A stretch of 64,000 nucleotides of DNA from Pseudeuparius sepicola (GCA_963920635.1 OY987298.1:113822035-113886034); one strand, 5' to 3'; shown: positions 12,941 through 24,441, counted from the stretch's first letter. The notes: generated from the sequence alone by a model not told the origin. Made by a program: numbers and translations.

Positions 12941-13694
12941 GCTAATTTAAGAGGGCAGAGGGGTATTTTTATGAGGTGGTGGGGACGGAGAGTATTGCTA
13001 GGCCGCCAGATCCTTAGAAAGGTTAAAACATGTCAACATATTTTTCACTATCATTTATTCATTTTGGGTAGGCATACCAATAAAATAAATATGAAATCAA
13101 TTAATATTATCTAATGTGTGCCGGTAGTAAAATTATAATGTTTTACGAACCATTTATTCTATTTATCTGAGCCCAGAAAACCCACAACCGGACCCCTGTT
13201 TTCTGGGACTTGATTATGAAAGCGGAATGCTTGACAACAGCGCGGCGCGGCGCCACAGATTCCGTTCTTGCGGTACTGCCAGATCGTCCAGTCGGGAGCC
13301 GGTAACCAAGGCAACCCACAAAAATATAATGCAAATTAACTTAGTATAAAATGAAATCGATGATAATTTACTTATAAAAATGTTAGTCCTTGATAGTACT
13401 TTGGTTGATATTAAATTGAAGGCGATAAAAATAGCTAAATGAATTTAAGGAAATTGTCAGGCATAAAAGCTGACGAAGTCCGGCAACGTCGTTCGTGGCC
13501 TACAGCTGGCGCGCCACCTACGCCAGACAGCGTCAGCATGTTCAATTTAGGTTAAACAACCCCTAATAAAACGTAAACAATAAAACGATTAACAATTTCT
13601 AAGTAAAAAAGCTCAATATTATTATCATGACTGTGATAAAAGTAGCCAAAACAGGGACCAGACAAGGTGTACAATATGTAAAGCTTCCATAACT

Positions 13695-13775
13695 TTCTAG
13701 AACGTTATGATCTGTGAACTATCATTGGCCAGGAATATTCTAGAGTATTCTCCAGTCTTCCTTTTGAGTATATAA
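13695..13775 (+). promoter_or_regulatory. Heat-shock-type promoter: HSE array, CCAAT box, TATA box
   Basis: Heat-shock elements are alternating nGAAn/nTTCn pentamers. Here TTC (13695-97) and GAA (13700-02) make one dimer. GAA, TTC, GAG, TTC then follow at exact 5-bp spacing (13733, 13738, 13743, 13748). An inverted CCAAT (ATTGG, 13725-29) lies between them, and TATATAA sits at 13769-75. A start near 13800 would give a 240-base leader before the transposase ATG at 14040. Copy 1 lacks this block. Function is inferred from motif geometry only. Confidence 0.65.
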
Positions 13776-14039
13776 GCCCTGGGAATTGGGCCTAAAAGCA
13801 CAGCATAAGTATTCCCTCAACTGTGCTAAAAAGGTGAAAAGGTTAGAAACCGATTTTGTGCGAATTTTGGAGCTGAAAGAATATTCTTGGACAGTGACAG
13901 TAATCTGACAAGTTTATTTGAGATTTCTGAAGGCTAAACAATGCTTGTGTTGTTACTTCGAATACCTACTTCGTTGCTGTATTTACACTAGTGCATTGTG
14001 CCCCAGAAAACCCACTTTGTGCTTAGGTTTTGTGACGAA

Positions 14040-17000
14040 ATGGCCCCGCAATATTGCTGTGTTCGTGGATGTTCTAACAACACGAGGAATGTTGGGATAA
14101 GTTTTTTCAAAATACCTGCTGATGAAAACAGGTAGGTACCTATGTGTAGTTTGTCCCTACCTTGTTACCACAATATTATATTATAATCGTTATTATAAAT
14201 TTTATGTCCTACGTACTACCCCTTTTTCTGGGGTATTACCTACCCCAGAAAACCCACAAATGGTTTCCTACTGATAATACCTACCTAACTTTTGTTTTTA
14301 ATTTTTTCCAGGTGCTATGAATGGGTGAGAAAGTGTGGAAGGCACGATTTGTTAGAAAAAACACCCACACAGCTTTTTATTAATTATAAAGTTTGTTCAA
14401 TGCACTTTGAAAATAGTATGTTTGCAAACCAGTCGAAGTCTAGGCTAAAGAAAAAAGCAATACCAACTGTGTTCTCATCATGTAAGTAATTGGTAATTAT
14501 GGAAATTAGTGTATGCACCGCTCGATTTTCTTGACATTTTGGCTACCCCCCTATTTTCGAGGTCCCTGAACACGAATCTGACCTCGGTGTTTTGAGGTCG
14601 GACAGTTTCCGAGAAAATGAATTTTCAAATTTCCTTTTGACACCCCACTTTCACGGCGATATTTATGGTTATAATCCGGATAAATTTTTAGCTACGCAGC
14701 TCAAATTGATCACCACCACTGCCTTCTGCAACATCGAAACTTCGCGAAAACCCGCGGAAAGACCGAAATTTTGAAAGATTTATGCCGTGTTTAGGAACGT
14801 CCGGCCCGGCCGCTGTTTTCGTAAAGTTTCGATGTTGCAGAAGGTGCAAAATAGGGTGGTGATCATTTTGAGCTAAATTCATCTCGATTATAACCAAATA
14901 TCATCGTGAAAAAGTGGGGTGTCAAAAGGAAATTTGAAAATTCACTTTCTTGGAAACTATGTCCAACCTCAAAACACCGAGGTCAGATTCGTGTTCAGGG
15001 ACCTCGAAAATAGGGGGATAGCCAAAATGTCAAGAAAATCGGGCGGTACATACACTAATTTCCATAATTACCCCTTCATTGTTAGATAATAATATGTATT
15101 TTTTGCTGATATTTGTAATTTTGCTGCATTTAATTTTTTTACTAGGTTATATCGATGAGGCTTCTTCACAGAGTCCTTCTGTGTCTGTATGCAGCAATTT
15201 GACTTTGTTAGAACCTCAACGAGAACTTGATCAACCAGTCTCGATCGCTCAACCTTTGGATCAACCAAGTACACCCCATCTGTCACAGTCACCTATAGGC
15301 GATCTCCACAGCATTACCGAATTTTCAGTTGCATCAAAAGGTAATGATCTATATTCACAAACTGTTATTATAGTATATACACCCAAACTTATATGGCATC
15401 ACGTATTATTTGCGATAATTTTTTTTGTCAAAAAAATTATATGTCCTGTAAAGTCAAAAGTGTTTACTAACAAAAACAGTTAAATGTGAAAAACCCGACA
15501 ATATAAATTGTAATAAATATTAAGTGATTCCATATTATAAGTTTGGGTGTGTGTATATTGTAATTTTTTGTATTACTTATTTTGTTATTGAATAATTCTA
15601 TTTTTAGATGCTAGTCAACAAACTCCTCTTAGTTTGGGTGCACATAGTCTGAGAAAGCATTCATTAAAGTTACAAATAAAAAAACTCCAAAGAAAGTTGC
15701 ATTCAAAGTTGGAGCAAGCTGTCGACAGTGCCGACACTGAAATAAATGACGAACAATTTCTTGCCATTTGTGAGAAAAAACTGTCTGCTTCAATGCTACT
15801 ATTTGTAAGGCATTATTTAGAAAATTCCAAAAAAGATCCACAGGGATATCGTTACTCGTCAGATATGAAACAATTTTCCTTAACAATTTATTTTCTAAGC
15901 CCAAATGCTTATAGATTTTTAATGAAACCACTTTATATGCCATCTAAAAGCACTCTTCAAAGAATAACTAGCAAATGGCATATAACTGCAGGTCTTAACA
16001 GTTTCATTTTTGAGGTTATTAAATCAAAAGCTACGAATTTAGAGGGTTCTTCAAAACAGTGCATTCTTTGTATTGACGAAATGTCATTAAAAAATTTTTT
16101 ATTTTACAATAGATCTTCCGATACCATTGTTGGCTTTCATAATACATTGAAGGAAAAAAGATATGCTCCTGCCAAATATGTTTTAGCTATTATGGCTAGA
16201 GCAATATTTGCTAAGTGGAAGCAACCAGTTGCTTATTTCTTTATTGATACTTGTTCAGGGGAGGAATTAAAATTTATTATTTTTGAAGCAATAAGGAAAC
16301 TTAAATCTGTAGGATTACTAGTAAGTGCGTTAGTGTCTGATCAAGGATCAAATTTTGTACAATTTTCAAAATCAGTTGGTATCTCTCCAAACTCTTCACA
16401 TTTTTATGTCGATAGCGAAAAAATATTTTATATTTTTGATGTGCCGCATCTCTTAAAATCAACACGAAATAATTTTTTCAATTACACATTTGAAACTTCT
16501 GAAGGATGTACAAATAAAACGTATATTGACCAAATTTATAATAAACAAAAGCATAAGCCTTTGGCTCTTCGGCTGTGTCCAAAATTAACAGATGAACACA
16601 TTAATCCGAGTCCTTTTAAAAAACTGAAGGTTAGTTTAGCCGTCCAAGTTTTCAGCGCAACGGTAGCTGCGGCACTTAATTCCTTTATTGAATTCGGACA
16701 ATTCCCCCCTTCGGCAAACGCTACAGTTTCATTTGTAGAAAAAATTGATAAGTTATTTGATATCTTAAATTCCTCAAAAATATCAGGCAGTAAGAAATAC
16801 AATAGACCTTTTATAGGAGCAGATTACCAAGTCCTTTTTTTAAAGGAAATGTTTACATATTTTGAGAATATTAAAATTTTAAAACAAAATATAGAGGTTA
16901 CCAATAAAGTTAAATTTTTGAAAGGGTGGCAAATCACAATAAATTCATTTTTAGGTCTTTGGGAAAAATTTCATTGTTTAGAGTTTAGTTCCTTATACAC

Positions 17001-17748
17001 TCGACGCTTAAATCAAGATTGTCTCGAAAATTTTTTCGGCACTATTAGGCAGCATGGGGGAAATTGCTTGAATCCAACCCCCATCCAATGCGAAAGGGCT
17101 TTCAAAAAATTATTTTGTTTAAATTATTTCCAACACGCGGATGGGGCTAATTGTATGGAGGATTTTGATTCATTATTGTCATATGTAACCACCGAACATA
17201 CACAAATTTACAACAAAGTTGTTGTGGGAAATGCAAGATCTATTTTTTCTGATTTAAGTGCGGTGGCACCAGATTATATTGATTTCGAACTACATGAATC
17301 AAATAGTATATCATATGTTTGTGGATATTTATTAAGAAAGTGCTTGGAACAACATTCATGTGAAGTTTGTATTAAATATTGTAAACGTCATACATTAGGG
17401 GATACTGATTTGTTTACTTATTTTAAAGCATACAAATCAAGTGGTAACGAAACCTTTGGACATTTATTTTCACCTCCTGATAATTTCCTCAATTATATTG
17501 AAACTCTCGAAGTTAATTTTTGTACCCTCTTTCCAAAGTTTGCTTTAGAAGAAAATGTTGGTGTGAAATTAAAAAATGAGCTGCAAAACATTTCATATCA
17601 ACATCCATGCCCTAGTTTTAATCATGCCTATTTATTATCCCTTTATGTAAGATTTAGAATCTATTCTTCTTTAAAATTTTTAAATCGTGATATTGTTTCT
17701 AATAAAACTAATAAAAATTATAAACTTCGAAATTTACAACATTTATAA
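14040..17748 (+). CDS. THAP-domain P-element-type transposase, intact spliced frame (865 aa)
   Basis: Proposed exons are 14040-14131, 14312-14481, 15146-15340 and 15608-17748. They total 2598 nt, exactly 866 codons, with GT-AG junctions and matching phases. Exons 1-2 encode the THAP DNA-binding finger: CCVRGC near residues 6-11, CSMHF near residues 59-63, closing AIPTVF. Exon 3 is a Ser/Gln/Pro-rich linker. Exon 4 holds a basic helix, the SPNAYRFL block, and an RNase H-like core with CIDEMS (Asp), SDQGSN (Asp), FDVPHLLKS and DCLENFFGTIR (Glu). The insertion between the second Asp and the Glu corresponds in position to the GTP-binding domain of P transposase. The C-terminal CEVCIKYC pair follows. 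By family knowledge it would cut element ends in the nucleus. AATAAA lies at 17917-17922. Activity is not shown, only an unbroken frame. Confidence 0.9.
14492..15072. mobile_element. Snap-back MITE, family S, in intron 2 of the transposase
   Basis: Long imperfect inverted arms start GGTAATTATGG and end CCATAATTACC, with the internal TIR segment CCCGATTTTCTTGACATTTT repeated inverted. There is no coding capacity. The right flank CCTTCATT is the 8-bp duplication seen on both sides of the copy-1 remnant. Related copies lie at 23337-23784, 43330-43734 and around 58.2 and 63.1 kb. Confidence 0.85.
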
Positions 17749-17916
17749 GTGCTGCCAGGGGTCATTATTTTTAAAAATTAGGCTAAGTTGATAGTGTATA
17801 GTGTGCATGTGCATAATATGTACGTAAGTAGTTTATAATATCTTTTGAATTTATAGGTATTATATTTTATATGCCATATGTGCTATTGTTTTTGAATTTT
17901 TTTTATAGATTTTAGT

Positions 17917-17922
17917 AATAAA
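17917..17922 (+). terminator. Polyadenylation signal of the P-like transposase
   Basis: AATAAA 169 bases after the stop codon, in the 3' region conserved with copy 1 (same hexamer near 3522-3527). Confidence 0.5.
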
Positions 17923-18498
17923 CATTTTTGATAAATAACGTTTTTTACTACCAGTCATACGAAGGTCAACCAATTTTGCAAATAATAATTGTTATGGATC
18001 TATATAAAAAACAAATTAATTGCCAAGCTATGAGTTTTGACGCAAGTCGATTGCAATATTGTAATATTTCAACCACCCAAGTCCAATAGTTCACTTGATC
18101 CTAAATCATAGTTGTTTCTAATTAATATAGGTAAGTATAAAATAATAAAGAGGAAATATTGTGAAATTTCCATGTACAATAAATAAAATGTATTTTTCTC
18201 ATTAGTAAAATATTAATATTTATATTTTTTTCATTAGTAAAATATTTACTTAAAATCACTTCTGGAGATCCAAATTAAACTATATCTAATCCCCGAAAAA
18301 AACTTTACTATTCTAAAAATTAATTTTGCTATATAAAACACAAAATTTTCTATAGCCCGGACCTGGCCGTGCAATGGGCAAGTTCTACTCTGTCCAAACT
18401 ACGGTGGGCGTGGCCAATGCGCAGATGTCAACGGCGGAGAGTTCATTTCCTATGCGCGTGAGGGGAAATTGGAACCGCGACATCAAAGGCGCCGAAAG

Positions 18499-18531
18499 CA
18501 AGTGCCACTTCTGATTCGTCCTTTTCTGGGG
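18499..18531. repeat. Right TIR of P-like copy 2
   Basis: 33 bp, exact reverse complement of 12908-12940 and identical to 4093-4125 of copy 1. Confidence 0.93.
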
Positions 18532-19248
18532 AGGCACAGAGTTGCCACGTTTGGCGTTCTGGACAATAGAACGACGCATGGCCTCCTACGATTTACGGCT
18601 CACTTCGCGTCCTTTCTGGCCTGCTCATTGAAGTAGGGGGCGCCACCAACCGTACCAATTTCAAGATGGCCACCGAAGTCATTTTTGGTCAATTGACAGC
18701 GTTTGACTTGGAATTTTTCATAACCTACAAATTGCGCGCCGTGTTCAATTTATGGATAAAGACGTTGATTGATTCCTTCCTCCATCGACGATGAAGATAA
18801 AATAGTAATTACTATTATGAATTAAAAACCTCTAAACTGCTGAGATAAACAAGCCGATTACTAGGATCTTGCGATAAAAGGGATAGCGGCAAATCGCGGC
18901 TGTGTTTACGAACGCGTGCGTGACGCCGTGTTCTTTCTGCTTTTCCAAAAAGAAATGCAATTTTTATATTAGATTTTCCTCAGTGTTGACCAGTGCTTCG
19001 AAATTTATGAAACAGTTACCTGTAAACTAAACAGATAGTTGCAAACAAATACATATACAATATGATTGTATAGGCACCTATGTAGCTTGCAATTTGGTTC
19101 TGTTCAAAGAACTGCTTCTGTGTGGGGACACAACCGGAATAGAATATATGATGGAATATGGAATTCATTGCTGATAGGATGAAGTATTTTATGAGTATTG
19201 TCCTTGTTTAAACTAGGATATTATTACCGAATTCTGATATATTCTGAA
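18532..19248. other. No gene; short dispersed repeat
   Basis: Positions 18570-18630 (GCATGGCCTCCTACGATTTA and onward) match the reverse complement of about 25206-25260. Positions 18763-18790 hold a footprint. Nothing else is recognisable. Confidence 0.5.
18763..18790. repeat. Fused-TIR footprint (family C), site 2
   Basis: Identical 28-bp content to site 1 (CGTTGATTGA plus TTCCTTCCTCCATCGACG). The flanks ATAAAGA and ATGAAGA differ at one of seven positions, compatible with an aged target duplication. Confidence 0.65.
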
Positions 19249-19729
19249 GGTGGGTTTATAAGACAAGTTAACGTAATTTAATATCAACGTAACGTAACAT
19301 AAGAATTTAGTATACCGTTTATGCAAGGATTATTTACTAATTTTAAGTCTGTGCAAAAACGGGAAATGACAAAATCAAATTTTTGCACGAAATCTATTAG
19401 TCCTCGATTTCAACACTGGAGGCCTCTTGGGCCAAGTAGAACTTCGGCCCCTGGACACAAAAATACAAAACCTAACCCATAACCATCCTAAATAATAAAC
19501 AACCAGTGCTAGTGAGTTTTTGTTTTCACTAGTTGAGTTTTTTCTTAATGTTGGCAATGAAATTACAAATGTAGATTTTTTTAAATTTTAACGTAAAAAA
19601 AAGTTGTTAACTTTTACGTTACATTAAATTATGCCGCATAAACGCTCCCATTGAATAGCATATATATTAACTTCTCTCCTACGTTACGTTAATGTTAAAT
19701 TATGTTATATTGGCTTGCATAAACCCACC
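19249..19729. mobile_element. TIR MITE (family M)
   Basis: The left end GGTGGGTTTATAAGACAAG and the right end (reverse complement GGTGGGTTTATGCAAGCC) are followed by similar AACGTAACGTA-rich subterminal sequence in inverted orientation. It is 481 bp and non-coding. No clear target duplication is seen. Confidence 0.7.
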
Positions 19730-20580
19730 GTAATGATGATGGATGGATGGACTAAAAGATTAATAACGCACTTATAGGATTTTCTGTTCTGATGCACAAA
19801 CCTAAATTGCCAGTGGTATAGTCTACACATCGAAAACTGCTGCGTATTCCTTCTTAAAAAATGCCCGGACTATGAACAGCAAACTACAAATATATTTTGT
19901 TATTATCAATATAGGTACTTACTTCTATTTTGTACTTATTGTAACAAAATGTGGAATTTTCAGCAGTTTTTTCCTGTACCTGTAGGTATTTTGTTTGGAT
20001 CGGGAACACATCAAATTAAGCCAAAGACATCGAAGCATTTGTTTTAATTTTAAAAAGTGGGTGATGTATAGAGCGTTCTGTAATTATTGGAAAAGTTGGT
20101 TAAAAAGCTTTTCACTCAAAACGATGTAAAAAGAGGTCACAGTCCAAACAGTTGAAGAAAAACATCAGGACTGTATTTGTAAGGTTATTTCTCTACAGGA
20201 AATATTGGGATGTTGGACAGTGATAGGCTACAAACACAACATAACATGCTTTTAATATCAATAAATTTATTCCACTAAAAATACATATCAGATATGGTGA
20301 CAGCTTAAGATTTTGTCCTACCCGCGAGACAGAAAATTGGGCCTCTTCCACGTAGAAAAAATTAAAAAGTACCTATAACTTCTACCGAGGTAAAGTGTCG
20401 ATGGTATTTTTTCAAAAGGGCGAATACGGATTGGGGATTATACAGGAGGAGCTAAAAACTGCTTTCAGTATTCTAAAAAGTTGCTTCCTTTTTTGCATAA
20501 ATAAAATAAAGTCTTATTTTTAAAAATGGTTATTTTTTGGAAAAAAAAACAAAATGTGGATATTTGTCCTTTTGACACAT
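19730..20580. other. No gene seen
   Basis: AT-rich spacer without a recognisable feature. Confidence 0.4.
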
Positions 20581-21640
20581 CTTATTAATAATAATAGCTT
20601 TATTGCCCAACAGTTCATTAACCATTTACAGGACAATTATTACATGAAATATAATATTTTATACTGTACTTAAGACTCAATGTACAGCACGTACGTGGTG
20701 ATTAAACATTTTGATCCACAAAATGGCTTTTTGCAATCTGTAGCGAGCAACACGCATAATTTTAAACTTGGTCAATACAAATTTTAATCTAAGTAATGAC
20801 TCGCATTTTGAGACAGAAATTATTTAAGAATATTTATCACAATGGTAGTTATTAGGCTTATTGCGCAAATGCTAATCTCTACAGATCGAAAAAAGCCTTT
20901 TTATGGGTCAAAATATTGAATCACCACGCACGTGCTGTATATTGAGCCTTAATGCCTGCACACACAGATTTAAACATCTGGTGAGGAAAGTCCACATCCA
21001 AATACAGAATTACTACATCAATTATAGATTTCAAGGAATCAACGTAAATATCACATAGATGAGAAATCTATATCACATAGATGAGAAATCTCATTAAAAT
21101 GTTCACACATAATATACAGAGGGCTTTTCAATGATAAGTTTGTTCTTGCCGTACTACAATAAAAAGTATATTGATTTCTAGACCGAGGTACTAGAAAATT
21201 TATGTTCTAATAAGCCAGGACAGTCAATTCCATTATTCACGATATTATATAGTAAAGATACAGAGGCACACTTTCTCCTGACTGCAAGACTTTAAATCTT
21301 TAAGCATAAGTCTATATGATACACGTCTTTCAGGATACGACCCATCTACTTTAAAACAGATATTTCAAAAATTTCCTTTAAATCTTTTCCAGCAAAAACT
21401 TGTAAATATAGTAATAAGGGCACCATATAACCGATGCATACTCAAGCTTAGATCTTACATAGCAGAAATACAACATTTTGAGAGCATCAATACTGGTAAA
21501 GGATCCGCAGTTTCGCACAATCAAGCCATAAGCTTTGGATGCCTCATTAACCTTGAGGAAAATATGGCTTGCAAAGCTAAGCTGGTGGTCGAATGTGATG
21601 CCCAGATCCTTCACAGCATCGCAACGAGACGCCATTCAGG
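20581..21640 (-). mobile_element. LINE 3' fragment (reverse transcriptase C-terminal part)
   Basis: On the minus strand 21378-21635 encodes KDLGITFDHQLSF...RSKLEYASVIWCP, the region just downstream of the catalytic YADD block in Jockey/CR1-type reverse transcriptases. Decayed C-terminal sequence and a 3' UTR follow, ending in CAATAAAGCTATTATTATTA. It is truncated on the 5' side and split by a palindromic MITE at 20671-20952. Confidence 0.72.
20671..20952. mobile_element. Palindromic MITE inside the LINE 3' UTR
   Basis: Arms of about 75 bp (20671-20745 and 20879-20952) are reverse complements. The outer sequence is TTAAGACTCAATGTACAGCA on the left and its imperfect complement on the right, with about 130 bp between. 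Confidence 0.7.
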
Positions 21641-21758
21641 GAGTATGTATATAAGTGAGGTACTTTCTTACCGTCCCTTAGTAAATTCGCCCATATATTC
21701 GCCCTTTTGCCTAGACTGAAGATACTAATTCGACATTTTGAGTTTCTGTCTTGTAAGG

Positions 21759-22214
21759 CTATAAAGTAGCAGGTGGGTATCTGGCATACTCATAATTATT
21801 ATTATTAGGAATAATACACATCACTTTCAAAATATGTAACAAAAAATATGTTTTATAAAATATAAAATAATTATCTGTGTTAGACCCAAAACAATTATGT
21901 ATGGCAAACGTTGCTAACTGTTTTTCCACAGAAGACCCACCACCACCATCCACATCAGCAGATTCCGTACAAGTAACATTATTTGGAAAAATTTCATCAA
22001 AGGCTGCCGCTACAGAGATCAGTTGAGGATCAGTACTTTCATTTTGACAACCTGCTGACTCTATTTCCAGAGAAAAAACCATTCCATTTTCATCTAATAA
22101 GTCAATATCTAAATCATTTATATCTTCCTGGGAAAGTAAGGGATCTAAATCGTCTATGTCGTCTTCTACACATTTCAGTGCCAATTCCATACTTTTTTTT
22201 GTCCGATTGTACAT
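21759..22214 (-). CDS. Acidic open frame, unrecognised
   Basis: 151 codons on the minus strand starting MYNRTKKSMELAL, then a strongly acidic run (EDDIDDLDPL, NDLDIDLLDE) and a Gly/Ser patch (DVDGGGGSS). The last 40 or so codons look intronic (Tyr/Phe/Ile-rich), so the true exon may end near 21880. Acidic N-termini of this kind occur in piggyBac-type transposases and in transcription factors, but nothing here identifies either. No homologous partner exon is found nearby. Confidence 0.35.
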   Translation of the reverse strand: MYNRTKKSMELALKCVEDDIDDLDPLLSQEDINDLDIDLLDENGMVFSLEIESAGCQNESTDPQLISVAAAFDEIFPNNVTCTESADVDGGGGSSVEKQLATFAIHNCFGSNTDNYFIFYKTYFLLHILKVMCIIPNNNNYEYARYPPATL

Positions 22215-23262
22215 AATGTTGTCTCTAGAATAACAATAATTGGATGGATATTATCTACTAGCTCTAAAAAATGTAATATTTTTGAATGCGACAAAAAATC
22301 TTAAATTATTTCCCCGAGAATAGTTGACGCAGTGCTAATTTTTGTTGTTGTCATTTTGATATTTTTACATTTTTTATTGGCAAAAAATTGTTAATAATAA
22401 TTATTTAGTGCTTGGTCCGACGGTCTTTTTCCATTATGTATCATAATGACTATTTTTTTGTAGGACAAACGTTTCTCCGCATTCTTTATAAAATGTCCTC
22501 TCGATTTAACTAAACAACTAATTGTTATGATACAAAATTTTAAAATCACCCGATCGACATGTTTCACGCCTGCGTGCTGCATTAGCGACTATTAACGAGA
22601 ATTCTCGAAGAGAGAAAAGTTGTAGGACTTGTCAAAACGAAGCTTTTCACAAAAATTTAGCCCGTTATGATATATAATGGAAAAAGTTCCTTGGCCCAAG
22701 CACTAATTGTAATGCTCGGTTCTGACGATGCAATTTGTTGCATGCAACTTGGTTGCACTGTCAAAAATTTCATTAATTTGGCATTTCCAACAATGTAAAG
22801 TGTGTTAAGTTAAATTTGTAAAAAGCAAAAGGGCGAACGTTTTAATCAGTAAAAGGGCAAATGTGTATCTAATTTAATGGAAGGAAGGACGAAAATGCCA
22901 ACATTTTCCCGTACTTATTCGCTAGTAGAACTACAGCTAAAAACAAGTAAACTATACATATATTTCATGCACAGCTACTTACTTGCACGTTTAAATCAAA
23001 ATATTAACCTAACACCGTCTTGCTCAAACCATATCAAAACAAACACAGCCTGCTCCCATAATATACCAATCTGCCCTTTAGACGCTCTGAAAAATGAATA
23101 TTCGCCATATTTTCACGTTTTTTTAAAAATAGATTTAATGTTTTTATAACTACAAATTGGCCCTTTTGCTATACAATGTGGCAGACGTCCCTCTATCAGA
23201 TTGCGCAAAACGCATAGTCGCCCTTTTGCCAAAATACCTTCGGTATATTAATATATTATAAT

Positions 23263-23263
<1 letters not shown>
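22215..23263. other. No gene; recurrent AAAAGGGC motif
   Basis: AT-rich DNA. The string GCAAAAGGGC or its complement recurs near 21700, 22829, 22852, 23158 and 23219, possibly ends of short MITEs. I could not assemble a bounded element. Confidence 0.35.

Positions 23264-23321
<58 letters not shown>
23264..23321. repeat. (TA)n microsatellite
   Basis: About 58 bp of almost uninterrupted alternating TA, directly left of a family S MITE. Confidence 0.95.
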
Positions 23322-23323
<2 letters not shown>

Positions 23324-23336
23324 AATAAAAAGATAA

Positions 23337-23784
23337 GGTAAAACTTTCCCGTGGTATATGTCTGCCCCGATTTTTTTGAAATATTGGCTACCCCCCTATT
23401 ATCGGGGTCCCTGAACACGAATCTGACCTTAGTTTTCGGCGCTCGTAGTTTCCGAGAAAATGAATTTTCAAATTTCCTTTCGACATCAATCGGCATAAAT
23501 CTTTCAAAATTTCGGATTTTCCGCGGGTTTTCGCGAAGTTTCGATGTTGCAAAAGGTGCAAAATAGTGTGGTGATCAGTTTGAGCTAAATTCATCTCGAT
23601 TATAGTCACAAATATCGCCATGAAAAGTGAGGTGTCAAAGGAAATTTGAAAATTCATTTTCTCGGAAACTACGTCCGAGCGCCGAAAACCGAGGTCAGAT
23701 TCGTGTTCACGGACCCCGAAAATAGGGGGGTAGCCAAAATTTCAAAAAAATCGGGGCAGACATACACCATGGGAAAGTTTTACC
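23337..23784. mobile_element. Snap-back MITE, family S, with perfect 8-bp duplication
   Basis: 448 bp. The termini GGTAAAACTTTCCC and GGGAAAGTTTTACC are inverted, as is the inner block CCCCGATTTTTTTGAAAT. AAAGATAA lies directly on both sides (23329-23336 and 23785-23792). Non-coding. Confidence 0.9.
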
Positions 23785-24094
23785 AAAGATAAATAGTTGC
23801 ATAATATTGAAATATAAAGAGAAAATAATTACTTCACGGTGTAAAAAAAGTTACTAGTACCTACACTGAGAGTACATACAGAGGGTGTACACATCGCATC
23901 TACATATTTCATGATATTTCTTCGCAAAATGTACTCTAGTCCTTCTTCCGAGCATATCAATTCTCATCGTAGAACCTCAAGTAGAACTTTACACTATGTT
24001 ATGTTATATATCGAAAACTCTGTGTAGATATGTTTATGTGGGACTTGTTGCTATTTCGATCTAAGCATCGACTTATTATCTACTGATTTTTATA

Positions 24095-24441
24095 CTATAC
24101 TAAAATCGAGCAATCCGTACGCCTGATGTAAATAAAACCACGTGTTCAATGACGATCCTCGATTGGTCGGTAGGCTATAAAATTTCACCCGACTCGGCAA
24201 CAGGGACGTGCTCGATCGCAGAAGTGTAGATATTCGGTTTTATCTTGTTGTTTTCAGCTATTTAGACACTGCCACAAATAATTTTATCGATGTTTTGAAC
24301 CATTTTAATTAAGCCAATGATTCTTGTCTGAAATATTTTGATGTACAGAATTGTAAGACTAAAATTAAATAAAGGTCGTACCTCCGTGCGGCTATGGCTA
24401 TGGCTTACTCCAGGCGTAAGAGTTGCCCGATTTTACTATAG
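24095..24441. mobile_element. TIR MITE, family F2
   Basis: The left end CTATACTAAAATCGAGCAA and the right end (reverse complement CTATAGTAAAATCGGGCAA) extend inward through TACGCCTG. The middle is shared with 50608-50840, and the right end is shared with 52100-52137. Non-coding. Confidence 0.75.

Larger units (their letters stand above)
12908..18531 (+). mobile_element. Complete P-like (THAP) transposon, copy 2, candidate autonomous
   Basis: 5624 bp bounded by perfect 33-bp terminal inverted repeats (12908-12940 and 18499-18531, tip CCCCAGAAAAGGACG). Inside are a 1.1-kb leader with a heat-shock-type promoter block, a four-exon transposase gene whose spliced frame is open from start to stop, and about 780 bp of 3' sequence. 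A 581-bp MITE sits in intron 2. The 8-bp flanks (TACTACAA and AGGCACAG) do not match, so either a flank has been rearranged or the duplication has been lost. P elements normally make 8-bp duplications. Confidence 0.9.

Noticed and set aside
13143..13334. Minus-strand frame in the P-like leader
   Set aside because: Short, no domain, inside the non-coding leader of copy 2.
12900..18539. 8-bp target duplication for P-like copy 2
   Set aside because: TACTACAA on the left and AGGCACAG on the right do not match. The resemblance of the left flank to copy 1's right flank (CTACACTG) is too weak to claim a rearranged duplication.
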